A stretch of DNA of 64,000 nt, from the NCBI RefSeq assembly GCF_051233685.1, contig NZ_JBAMMY010000297.1:3229-67228 (forward strand), written 5' to 3'. The translations under genes were made by a program, and so were the position numbers. Positions 40,727-50,671 of the stretch are shown piece by piece; positions within the stretch are counted from its first letter, which is position 1, and every line of letters starts with the position of its first letter. The notes under the pieces were generated by a model. It was not told where the DNA came from. It searched no databases and saw only the letters and a list, made by a program, of their open reading frames with translations. This DNA is from RPRI01 sp051233685. GTDB lineage: Bacteria > Desulfobacterota > Desulfobacteria > Desulfobacterales > RPRI01.

Positions 40727-43700
40727 ATGAAAATAAATAAAAAAGAAAATAAATATATGATGAGACCGGTTATATTTTTATTGATACTATTAATGCTTTC
40801 CGGAAATGCTTTCGGAGGACCTTCTATTCCCGGATTTTACGGCTCTGTTCCAGACTTTTCGTCTGTTTTGCCAACTGCTGTTCCAATACCCCTGCCTGGT
40901 GGAACTATTGATGGAGCCACCATAGGGCAGCCTTTTAATAATAAATTAGTGATAAATCAGAACAAATCGAAAGCAATTATTGACTGGCAATCGTTTAATA
41001 TAGGCAAGGAGGCATGGACTCATTTCAATCAGCAGGGAAATACTGACTGGGTGGCGCTGAACCGGATCTATGACCAGAATCCGAGTCAGATATTCGGAAA
41101 ACTGACGGCAGACGGCAAGGTATATCTCATCAATCAAAACGGCATCCTGTTTGGCGTTAATTCGCAGGTAAATGTTCATTCATTAATTGCTTCTTCTCTC
41201 AATGCCAATGACGATGACTTTCTGAATGGTGCTCTTAAATTTAAAGCAGAGGATTTCAGGGCCAAATTGGGCCCAACAAGAGAACTGGACACCGTTTATG
41301 ACTCTGAGACCAACACACCCGGCATGGTTTCCAACCAAGGTTATATCGAAACCGATCCGCTTGGCGAGGTATTTTTAATAGCTCCTGTAGTAAAAAACAG
41401 CGGCACAATCATAAGCCCTGTCGGCCAGGTGGGGCTTGCGGCAGGAACCGAAGTAGATATCTATCGCGACACGGGACGCTCCCCTTTCTTTGTAAAGATT
41501 AAAGCCGGTGCCGGAGAAGCCGGCAATTTAGAAGCCGGAGAAGCCGGCAATTTAGAAGAAGGCTGGATACTGACGGATGCAGGTCTTGCAGGCATGTATG
41601 GCCGGGTAGTGAACCAGAATGGACTGATCCGCTCGATAACAGCAGTCAAGAAAAAGGGTGAGATCGAACTTTGTGCATCTGATAAGGTATCCACAGGCGC
41701 AAATAGTATAACATCCGTTGCTGTTTTGGACTCAACTGAAAAGGTTAATGAATCCTTTGAGTTTCATCCCGGTGAAATAAGAATTCAGGGACTTGACCCT
41801 GATCCTGGTAATTATGATGGTGTAAAGGATTTTGAGCACCGCGGTATAATGGAAGCACCTTCGGGTCTAATCAGCATCACTGCCGTTAACAGGGTGTATA
41901 TGGAAAAAGGTTCCATATTGGATATCAGCGGAAGATGGTTGGATATGAAGGCGGAGGGTAACATCATTGAAAGCCAGCTTAACAGTGTAGAACTGAGGGA
42001 CGACTATGGCCAGAAGGAGAGTATTCTTAATGGTCTGAAAATCAAGTTTGACGCATATCTTGGATCAGCAATCGGAGATGTATCGGGATCTCTGAAATCC
42101 AGGGATGTAACGGCGCTTGAGCAGGCTACAAAAGGCGGTACTATTACGATTCAAGGGAACTCTGTCCAGGGGCAGGGTCTGGAAGAACTTATCATAAGGG
42201 ATGGAGCCTTAATCAATTTTACAGGCGGAGGTATCCGGTACGCGGCCGGTCATGTTGAGACTACAAAATTAAAGACGGGAAACCAGGTTTATGATATCAG
42301 CGAGGCTCCGGAATACATAGATTATGACGAAGTGCTCGGACTCACCAAGATCGTTCATGAACGTTTCGGTATTACAGAAGAGTACCAGGGCCTTTATGCG
42401 GGCGGGGCCAATAAAATCATGAATTATTCGGGTAAAAGAGTGCAGGGAGATGATGCCGGAACCTTGAAGCTTATGGCTGAAAGAATCATACTGGACGGCA
42501 CCCTTGCCGGTTCAGTGAATAAAAGCCCTTTCCAGACAAAAGAAGAAGAGCCGACAGATGAACAGGATAATCAGACAGCTATCGGATGGAAGGAACCAAG
42601 TCGCGGTATCGTCCAACTCGGAGTTAATGATCCGGATGCAAACCCACTTGATATAGACTATTCACTTTATGGAGTGGTCATCCGGTCTGATGTTGTACCT
42701 TTACCTTCAGGTTTTAAGCCGGACGACAGCCTTTTCGGAACTGGTACGGACACGAATACCACTTATCTTTCCTCGCGCATTCTTAACGAAGCTGATTTGG
42801 GCGCTCTTACTATCTTTATCAACACAAGCTTTGTCACGGAAAAGGATGCGGTTTTGTCTTTTAAGCCGGATACTGAAATGAATGTTACCGCCAGAGTAGT
42901 TGATCATCAGGGGGAAATACTCAGTTCCGGTGGTTCGGTATCTCTTAAAGCAGTTAATAATGTCACTACGGGGGTTGTGCCGGTCGTCGGAGACGGGAGA
43001 GTCTTTCTGGCTTCCGGCAGCAAGATTGATACTTCCGGGGAGAGAATAGATAATTTTGAAGCGGTCAGCACCGGAACAGATCTTGTAAGCTCCGGACATC
43101 TTGAAGGCGGAACGGTATCCTTAAGCTCGGAAACAACAAAAGGCGGAGGTGTAATTATATCAAAAGATTCGCTGATTGATGTCAGCGGCGGATATCTTAT
43201 AGATGAAAAGGGTTCCGTCACCGGAGGAGATGCGGGTAATATAAGCATCGCTCTGAAATCCGATGGAAAAGGAGCGCTTGTTCTTGACGGTGATCTTAAG
43301 GGGTATTCACTGCTGGGAAACAACAGCGGTGCAATTTCTATTCTTGCCAGGCAAATATCGGTGGTGGAATCTGCATCATTGTCTCCTGTTGAACTTGATA
43401 TCGATACACAAATCCCGGCCGGATTTGTCGAGAATTTTGTTTTAAGTCAGGATAGGTTTAGTGCTACGGGATTTACAAATATTGAACTTATGGCCAATTA
43501 TGATCTTGAAGTAAAACCCGGAGCAATGCTCTTTCCTTCAACAGTCAAGATGGCTCAGCCGGTTGTTATGGCCAAAAAAAAGGATGCAAGTCCTGTTTTA
43601 AATTACGTCTATAATGAAAAGAAAAATGATAATGAGTATGTGAAAGCAGATCCTGAATTCATGGGCGATTCATCGATTACACTCAGGGCGGGCGTGGATG

Positions 43701-46700
43701 ACGGACTCAGCACCTCGGGAGCAAATGACAAATCGATGATAGATATCGGTTACGGGTCTATGATCGGGATATGGCCGAAAGGTACTATCCGGATGGAAGC
43801 CCCCGGTATGAGAGTGGCGGGTTATCTGGATGCACCAGGCGGAACGATTGATCTTAAGACCTCCGGCCCGAACATGGATCTGGTTATAGTAAGCGGAGCA
43901 GTACTTTCAGCCAGTGGGTATAACATACCTGAATCAGGGCCTGTGATCAAGGGGTACCCGGTAGGGTATAAGCCTGTAGCTGCAGGAGAGATTGATCTTG
44001 AGGCAAGCCAGGGCAGTCTTATTTTGGAATCGGGCAGCCTGGTGGATGTTTCCGGATCAAAGCCGGTTAAATCATACGCAAAATATTCCGTATTGGGCAT
44101 GCTGCCTTTAGAATATACGGTTGCAGGCGAGCCCGGCAGTTTAAGCCTCGGCTTTTATAATAATCTTGTCATAAACGGAACAATTGATGCCCATGCAGGC
44201 ATGAAGGGTCTTAAAGGAGGTTTTCTGACTCTGAGCAGAACACATGGCGACAAAGGGCTTATGGTATCTTCCGATAATATCGCATTTTTCCAATCTCTTG
44301 GATTTGACGCTCTTAAAATGCAAAGCAAAAAGAATATTGCGTTTTCAGGAGATGCTAATATCAGCATGGGAAGATATCTTATCATGGATGCACCGGAAAT
44401 CCTGGGATTTAATGATCAGCATGTTTCTCTTTTTTCACCGTGGGTGCGTATTATTAATGATACGGAAAAGTATGATGTTAATAGTGATAACCCATACAAC
44501 ATGATCCCTGCGGCGGCTTCACCGGGTACAGGTTCATTGTCTGTTGCGGCCGACTGGATAGATATAGAAGGAAGCATGGCGCTTTCCGGTTTTGGTAATG
44601 TTTCACTAACAGCCGCAAACGACATCCGTGTTTCAGATAAAGTTTACAATGATTCAAACAGTAAATTCCACTGGTCAGGAAAGATAAAGACACCGGGCGA
44701 TCTGACACTCAAGGCAAAACGGATATATCCGACCACTCTTTCGGAGTTTACTTTCTTGGTTGCAGGCAAGGCTTTGATTCTGCCGGGCAGCGAAGCAGAT
44801 AACAATCCTGTATATTCCGCCGGTGGGAGTCTGACAATAGAAGCGGCAAGCATCGAACATCAAGGGTTTCTGGCAGCGCCTCTGGGGAGGATAAGCCTTC
44901 AATCAACAGCAACCGGAGGAAGAGTTTATCTTTCGGAAAATAGTGTCACAACTGTTGCAGGTATGGATTCCGTTAAATATGGAATTTTGTCGGGTGAATT
45001 CTGGCAGGCGCTGGATCGCAGCGCAACAAGCGGAGCAACTGTAACCAGGGATATAACGGAAGTTCCCGCAAAATCCGTAGAAATAGACGGTGACGAGGTT
45101 ATCGTGAAAAATGGCGCCCTTGTTGATCTTTCAGGGGGTGGTTCAGTAATAACTTATGAGTTTCTGAGTTCACCTATGGGTTCGGAGAATCCTCTATCAA
45201 AGCCGGGCAGATATGTAATTCTTCCCGATAATTCCGTACTTTTGCCCGGAGAGGCGGTATACCTTGAAGGAGGTTCCGGGGTTCCGGCCGGCGTATATTC
45301 ATTGTTGCCGGAAGAATATGCCTTTCTGCCCGGAGCAATGATTCTGACCGATCTGAGTAAGGCGGGCCAGAGCTATATACCGGGACAAAAATTGTCGGAG
45401 GAAGGATACCCTGTTGTTACAGGGTATGCTACTGTTCGGGGAACGGATGTGAAAGCCATAAATCCCGGCGGCTATTCTATCCGGTCTGCAAAAAATGTTC
45501 TCAATGAAGGTTACTTTAATAAGTGGACGCTTGCCGGTGGGAATGCGGGAAGCCTCAGCATTACAGGAAATACAACTATACTGGATGGTACTTTCGAAAA
45601 CAATGCTGTGCCCGGATTTGAAAAGGGCATAATCACGTTTGCGGGAAACCGGATCGAGATGGGTGATATAGCAGGAATTCTTCCTGCAGGATTTGACTTT
45701 AACACTGATATACCGGCGGAGCTGAAGAACAAACTTCTGATTCAAAAGGATATCTTTAAGGGAATGGATCTCAGGGAGATAGTGCTTGGGGATACGGAAA
45801 GGACGGAGGTTGTTGTTTTGAAGGAAGGCTGTTCTATCCGGGCTGAACAGGTAACACTTAAAGCGAAGGATGAGATTATTCTTCGCAGTGGCGCTGAAAT
45901 TCATGCAGTATCTGAGACAGGAAACGGTGTAGCAAGCCTGATTGTACCTGACCCTGACAACGACGGAATAGCCAAAGTCACACTGGAGCACGGCAGTCTT
46001 GTGCATGCTTCGGATGAGGTGGTTCTGGATATGAAGACTTTTGCCTACCTGGGTGAAATTCAGGTAGATCACAGTGATATAAAACTGTCGGATCGCAACG
46101 ATATAACACTGGTTTCCAGAGTGATTTATTTCGTGCCCGAGACTTATGATATACCTGAGAATCTTGACGGATGTTATATCAGGCAGAGCAGCTGGGATAA
46201 GTTTAAAACTTTTAAAAAGATCGGCATAAGAAGTGATACCAATATCAATTTCATAGGCGATTTTAATCTTCATGCCGAAGAAATGCTAAGCCTGGACAGT
46301 TCCCGTATCACAGGCACAGGAGCAGATCCTGTAATTGATCCGGTGGCTGAAGTCTTTCTTCGCGCACCTGTTATAAGGTTGCTGTATAGCGGGGAAAATC
46401 CTCTGACTGATACCGGTTTATCTGAGACCGGCATTATGAATGTTGTTGCTGACGAGGTGCGTATAGGACGCGGGCAGGTGTTAATTGACGGTTTTTCCCA
46501 GATAAATATTGCAAGTAATAAAGATACAATCTTTCAGGGAAAGGGATCTTTAACCACACAGGCAAATCTGAATATTACTGCAGCAAGGTTGACCACTTCC
46601 TATGATAAAGACAGCGTCGGTAACTATCAGACTGCTGATTTCAGCGTAAATACTGAGACAGGTTCTATAGGAATATACTCTAACGGCGTGTCTCCTGTCG

Positions 46701-49700
46701 CCGGTATCGTTCCGGGAGGATTATTAAACCTTAATGGCCGAAGTATTGTTGTAGACGGACTTATAGAAACATCTTCCGTCGGCCTCACTCTGAATGCAAC
46801 CGGTTCGTCTGATGCGGATGGTATTTTTGTCACCGATACGGGGCGGATTATAAACCGCGGAAGTGAATACGGTAAAGGTGGCCTGGTGGAACTGAGATCG
46901 GAATTTGGGAAAATAGATCTTGCCGAAAAAAGCCTTATAGATGTGTCTGCAGGAGCACAGGGTGATGCCGGAAGCATTGCACTTTTCGGGCCAAAACAGA
47001 ATGTAAAAATAAACGGCGAACTCAGGGGTTATGCCGTTAACGGTGGAAACGGCGGATCATTTTACCTGGATACATTGAGTCTGGCAAGTTTCAACATTCT
47101 TAACGAAAAAATATCTGCCGGAGGTTTTAACAATGATATCGGTGTTCGTTCACGAACAGGGGATATTATCATAGGATTATCCTCACCGGTCGCACCACAA
47201 GAGTATGTGAAGGCAAAAAATCTTAAAGTCGTTTCTGATGAAGGTTCAATCTTTGTTCAACAAAACGCCTATATCGATGTTTCAGGAGATGAAGGCGGAG
47301 GATCTGTGGAGCTCTATGGAAAGGATGCGGTTGTTCTTTTTGGGGGAAGTAAAATTAATGCAAAGGGGACTTTAACGGGAGCGGACGGTGGTGATGTTAC
47401 TCTTGGTGCATCGGAAGGATATGTAGTTCTTCTTTCAGGTTCGGAAATTGATGTATCATCGGGTGATGGCGGACAGGGCGGCACAGTATATATGAGAGCG
47501 CCGAGATCCGAAAACGATGTATTGGTTTATCCGCTGGGTGGAACAATAAAAGGTGCATCAGGCGTTTATGCGGAAGCGTTTACAATTTATAATGATACCT
47601 CAATTACAACTTCTGATATCAATACCTGGAAATCACAGACACAAACTTATATGAACAATGCCGGAACCATCAGAAGCCGGCTACTTTCAGGCCTGGTGTT
47701 GCAACAGAATGACGGTTCTCAGGATACATCAGACAAGCTTCATTTTATTCCTGGTATTGAAATCAGGAGCGCAGGAGATCTTACACTTGCCAATAACTGG
47801 GATTTGAATACCTGGCGATTTGGCGTTGAACCCGGTGTTTTAACATTTCGGGCCGGAGGCAATCTGAACTTGAATTCCAATCTTACGGATATGCCGAATA
47901 TAAACCCATCTCCCGTTTCATCAAGGGATAGCTGGGCTATAAACATGGTGGCAGGAGCGGACCTGTCCGGCGCGGATGTGCTTGCTGTGAAGAAAAATGT
48001 GGGGACGTTGGCTGTTGCTGATAACAAAACCGTATATACCGAAAGCGCTCCATTAAGGTTTGCTTCCGGCGGAAATATGAAAGTAGGATTGGGTCAAGTG
48101 CTTTCAAGCAGCACCACATGGTGGGCGCTTAAGGAAGCATTTAATATTGGAACTTTTGACGGGTCCATTGAAGTAAATGCGGGCGGCAATCTCACTCTTA
48201 ACGGCGGAGCCATTCTTTCCGGCACAGGAGACATCGATATAAGAGTGGGTCAGGATCTTCTTATCGGCAAAGGAACAGGCTCGATTCCGGGAGCCATACT
48301 CTCTATGGGAAGAACTGCGGAATTAACCACTCTTCGATACAGACGCCAGGATGCGGGAAATATCTATCTGGATGTCGGAAGAAATCTTGAATCTTTGGTT
48401 CCACTCACCGAATACCCCTGGGATTTCAATTATTCAAAGCGTTCGGATGGTGGAGCTTCAGACTGGGGTCCAAGCTTAAATGGCCAGGGTAGTTTCGGTA
48501 CTAAAGCAACAATGGATATCCGGGGTATTGCCACCCTGGGAGGCGGTGATCTGGAAATCAATACCGGTGGTTCTTTCCGCGCTGCTGCAGGAAGTTTTGG
48601 ATATGTGAAGGTAGTAAGGACGCTTGTGGACACGGTTTATAATTATGAATCGGATATTGAAGGCGCAGGAGATCTCAGACTTTATGCCGGAGGTAATGTG
48701 GCGGGCAGATTTCTGGTGGTTAACGGAGATGAGGATATCAATGCCCTGGGAGAAATTATTGAGTATAGCCAGGAAGGCTTGTCAAGTATAAGCTCCGTTT
48801 TTGAGGGATTCGATACCAATTTCAAGGTAAGCGGGCAAGGGGATGTTCATATAGGCACAATCCTGAATCCCACTCTTGTGTCAGGCCAAAATCTTTTTCT
48901 TTACTCGGATAAAGCCTCGGCCTCGATTATTTCAGCGCTCGGCAATGTGATCTTTAACGGCAATAGCCCTTACGTCAGTGACACTCGTGAAACAATATTG
49001 CCACCCACACTGGAGATTGAGGCGGCAGGTAATATAAATTTTTTAAGCTCCCTCACATTGGCGCCGTCACCTGCTGGGAATCTTCGACTGATAGCAGGAG
49101 GCGATATTAATGGGTATATGCAGGGTTCATCGACACTTGAGCGTTATACTATTTTAATGTCGGATTTAGCAGATGCTTTTTCAAAGCCAAATCCAGGCAT
49201 CGGAAACGCATCCTGGGATTTAATACATAAAAATGACCCGGTTCCGGTAGATATCCGGGCCGGGGGAGATATCAAAGGTCTTAAGCTTTATATTCCTAAA
49301 AAGACTCAAATTACGGCAGCAGGAAACATATATGACGTATATCTTGGCGTTCAGAATCTGAATTCAGGTGATGTGACCTTAGTTAAGGCTGGTGGTGATA
49401 TTATTTTTCCCGAGAGGGGCGAGTTGCTTCAATCCTATGATTCGGGTTTTGAAGTAGCAGGTTCCGGCCTATTTATGGTTCAAGCCGGAGGGAGCATCAG
49501 CCTGGGCGATGCAAGGGTTGGGCTCAGAACCATCGGCGGGACCATAAATCCGAAGTTGGGCATTGATGGAAGCGCTCTGCTGGTAGCGGCAGGATTTGAT
49601 AAGGATCTGAATGAGGATGACACGGCGGAGTTTTTTAGCAATCTCCGTGATGCCATTAGTCAATATACAAAGCTTCTGACGTCCGGCAACGAAGAAAAAG

Positions 49701-50527
49701 CAAATGAGGTTATACGGAAATCAAGGGCGGAAGTCATTTCTATGCTTGGCGAAATCAATAAGGAAAGCGGAGGCGACATCCTGATGCTTAATTCACAGAT
49801 CAGCGCCATCTCAGGCGAGACCCCCATATTTATTCTTTCCAACGGAAGAATAGATGTAGGAAGAACCACCTTTTTTAAAGCTGAAGAAGACAGAGCAAAC
49901 ACAGGAATATATACGGCTATGGGAGGCGCCATCAATATATTCTCGGCAGGAGATGTGAATGTAAACGAGTCAAGGATAATGACTTTCAATGGAGGAGATA
50001 TGACGATCTGGGCTGATGACGGGGTGATAAATGCCGGACGGGGATCCAAGACAGTTGTAAGCGCCAGCCCGCCGACTTTAGATCCAGAAACCGGACAAAT
50101 CACTTTTAATCCGCCTGCGGTGGGGAGTGGAATCCGGGGTCTCGGCTTTGATCCGGACGGAGAAGGAGGTCCGCTGAAAGCAAATGAGCCGGGCAACATC
50201 TATCTTTATGCCAATTTGATTGATGCCGGTGAAGCCGGTATTGCAGGAAATAATCTGTTTCTGGGCTCTGTAACCGTGCTTAACGCCCAGAATATCAGTT
50301 TTTCCGGCACAGGCCTTGGAGTTCCGACATCAACTGAAAGTGTTAATTTGGGCAGCCTTACGGGGGCAGGAGCTCTTTCCGAGGTGAGCAAACTATCTGA
50401 ACAGATGGCCGGGCTTGCTTCTGAGAAAGGTGAAGCTGCTCAACGGGCGGAAAAAATGCTTGATGACTTTGTAGCTAAATGGCTGGATGTGAAGTTTATC
50501 GGTTTTGATACTGTTTCGGTAGAATAA
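40727..50527 (+). CDS. Giant TpsA/FHA-like beta-helix adhesin, 3266 residues
   Basis: The protein has a signal peptide (cleavage near AFG, residue ~30) and a TPS secretion domain: INQNKSKAIIDWQSFNIGKE, NRIYDQNPSQIFGKLTADGK and the signature YLINQNGILFGVNSQVNVHS. The rest is a very long parallel beta-helix with recurring SGG/DVSG turns, such as LIDVSGGYLIDEKGSVTGGD and SEIDVSSGDGGQGGTVYMRA. It ends with a helical segment (SEVSKLSEQMAGLASEKGEA) and KFIGFDTVSVE; there is no cysteine hook. TAAG occurs at residues 2863-2866 and AAAG at 2619-2622, the kind of site LapG-type proteases cut. It is a cell-surface or released adhesin. Its TpsB partner is just upstream. Confidence 0.92.
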   Translation: MKINKKENKYMMRPVIFLLILLMLSGNAFGGPSIPGFYGSVPDFSSVLPTAVPIPLPGGTIDGATIGQPFNNKLVINQNKSKAIIDWQSFNIGKEAWTHFNQQGNTDWVALNRIYDQNPSQIFGKLTADGKVYLINQNGILFGVNSQVNVHSLIASSLNANDDDFLNGALKFKAEDFRAKLGPTRELDTVYDSETNTPGMVSNQGYIETDPLGEVFLIAPVVKNSGTIISPVGQVGLAAGTEVDIYRDTGRSPFFVKIKAGAGEAGNLEAGEAGNLEEGWILTDAGLAGMYGRVVNQNGLIRSITAVKKKGEIELCASDKVSTGANSITSVAVLDSTEKVNESFEFHPGEIRIQGLDPDPGNYDGVKDFEHRGIMEAPSGLISITAVNRVYMEKGSILDISGRWLDMKAEGNIIESQLNSVELRDDYGQKESILNGLKIKFDAYLGSAIGDVSGSLKSRDVTALEQATKGGTITIQGNSVQGQGLEELIIRDGALINFTGGGIRYAAGHVETTKLKTGNQVYDISEAPEYIDYDEVLGLTKIVHERFGITEEYQGLYAGGANKIMNYSGKRVQGDDAGTLKLMAERIILDGTLAGSVNKSPFQTKEEEPTDEQDNQTAIGWKEPSRGIVQLGVNDPDANPLDIDYSLYGVVIRSDVVPLPSGFKPDDSLFGTGTDTNTTYLSSRILNEADLGALTIFINTSFVTEKDAVLSFKPDTEMNVTARVVDHQGEILSSGGSVSLKAVNNVTTGVVPVVGDGRVFLASGSKIDTSGERIDNFEAVSTGTDLVSSGHLEGGTVSLSSETTKGGGVIISKDSLIDVSGGYLIDEKGSVTGGDAGNISIALKSDGKGALVLDGDLKGYSLLGNNSGAISILARQISVVESASLSPVELDIDTQIPAGFVENFVLSQDRFSATGFTNIELMANYDLEVKPGAMLFPSTVKMAQPVVMAKKKDASPVLNYVYNEKKNDNEYVKADPEFMGDSSITLRAGVDDGLSTSGANDKSMIDIGYGSMIGIWPKGTIRMEAPGMRVAGYLDAPGGTIDLKTSGPNMDLVIVSGAVLSASGYNIPESGPVIKGYPVGYKPVAAGEIDLEASQGSLILESGSLVDVSGSKPVKSYAKYSVLGMLPLEYTVAGEPGSLSLGFYNNLVINGTIDAHAGMKGLKGGFLTLSRTHGDKGLMVSSDNIAFFQSLGFDALKMQSKKNIAFSGDANISMGRYLIMDAPEILGFNDQHVSLFSPWVRIINDTEKYDVNSDNPYNMIPAAASPGTGSLSVAADWIDIEGSMALSGFGNVSLTAANDIRVSDKVYNDSNSKFHWSGKIKTPGDLTLKAKRIYPTTLSEFTFLVAGKALILPGSEADNNPVYSAGGSLTIEAASIEHQGFLAAPLGRISLQSTATGGRVYLSENSVTTVAGMDSVKYGILSGEFWQALDRSATSGATVTRDITEVPAKSVEIDGDEVIVKNGALVDLSGGGSVITYEFLSSPMGSENPLSKPGRYVILPDNSVLLPGEAVYLEGGSGVPAGVYSLLPEEYAFLPGAMILTDLSKAGQSYIPGQKLSEEGYPVVTGYATVRGTDVKAINPGGYSIRSAKNVLNEGYFNKWTLAGGNAGSLSITGNTTILDGTFENNAVPGFEKGIITFAGNRIEMGDIAGILPAGFDFNTDIPAELKNKLLIQKDIFKGMDLREIVLGDTERTEVVVLKEGCSIRAEQVTLKAKDEIILRSGAEIHAVSETGNGVASLIVPDPDNDGIAKVTLEHGSLVHASDEVVLDMKTFAYLGEIQVDHSDIKLSDRNDITLVSRVIYFVPETYDIPENLDGCYIRQSSWDKFKTFKKIGIRSDTNINFIGDFNLHAEEMLSLDSSRITGTGADPVIDPVAEVFLRAPVIRLLYSGENPLTDTGLSETGIMNVVADEVRIGRGQVLIDGFSQINIASNKDTIFQGKGSLTTQANLNITAARLTTSYDKDSVGNYQTADFSVNTETGSIGIYSNGVSPVAGIVPGGLLNLNGRSIVVDGLIETSSVGLTLNATGSSDADGIFVTDTGRIINRGSEYGKGGLVELRSEFGKIDLAEKSLIDVSAGAQGDAGSIALFGPKQNVKINGELRGYAVNGGNGGSFYLDTLSLASFNILNEKISAGGFNNDIGVRSRTGDIIIGLSSPVAPQEYVKAKNLKVVSDEGSIFVQQNAYIDVSGDEGGGSVELYGKDAVVLFGGSKINAKGTLTGADGGDVTLGASEGYVVLLSGSEIDVSSGDGGQGGTVYMRAPRSENDVLVYPLGGTIKGASGVYAEAFTIYNDTSITTSDINTWKSQTQTYMNNAGTIRSRLLSGLVLQQNDGSQDTSDKLHFIPGIEIRSAGDLTLANNWDLNTWRFGVEPGVLTFRAGGNLNLNSNLTDMPNINPSPVSSRDSWAINMVAGADLSGADVLAVKKNVGTLAVADNKTVYTESAPLRFASGGNMKVGLGQVLSSSTTWWALKEAFNIGTFDGSIEVNAGGNLTLNGGAILSGTGDIDIRVGQDLLIGKGTGSIPGAILSMGRTAELTTLRYRRQDAGNIYLDVGRNLESLVPLTEYPWDFNYSKRSDGGASDWGPSLNGQGSFGTKATMDIRGIATLGGGDLEINTGGSFRAAAGSFGYVKVVRTLVDTVYNYESDIEGAGDLRLYAGGNVAGRFLVVNGDEDINALGEIIEYSQEGLSSISSVFEGFDTNFKVSGQGDVHIGTILNPTLVSGQNLFLYSDKASASIISALGNVIFNGNSPYVSDTRETILPPTLEIEAAGNINFLSSLTLAPSPAGNLRLIAGGDINGYMQGSSTLERYTILMSDLADAFSKPNPGIGNASWDLIHKNDPVPVDIRAGGDIKGLKLYIPKKTQITAAGNIYDVYLGVQNLNSGDVTLVKAGGDIIFPERGELLQSYDSGFEVAGSGLFMVQAGGSISLGDARVGLRTIGGTINPKLGIDGSALLVAAGFDKDLNEDDTAEFFSNLRDAISQYTKLLTSGNEEKANEVIRKSRAEVISMLGEINKESGGDILMLNSQISAISGETPIFILSNGRIDVGRTTFFKAEEDRANTGIYTAMGGAINIFSAGDVNVNESRIMTFNGGDMTIWADDGVINAGRGSKTVVSASPPTLDPETGQITFNPPAVGSGIRGLGFDPDGEGGPLKANEPGNIYLYANLIDAGEAGIAGNNLFLGSVTVLNAQNISFSGTGLGVPTSTESVNLGSLTGAGALSEVSKLSEQMAGLASEKGEAAQRAEKMLDDFVAKWLDVKFIGFDTVSVE

Positions 50528-50671
50528 AATAACGGCAATGAAAAACGGGTAGTTGGAGTTGATTTGTTTTAAGGATATCCGGAGAAATCTGAGCAAAGAG
50601 TATTAACTAAAGAAGAAGTAGAGACGGTAACGGGAATTGATTACGGACAAAGGACAAGGGACAAGAAACTT

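Noticed and set aside
45299..46273. Long open frame (324 codons) on the minus strand inside the giant adhesin
   Set aside because: It has no family match that I recognise and no ribosome-binding site. It lies fully inside a strongly supported plus-strand coding region, and similar chance frames occur throughout that gene.
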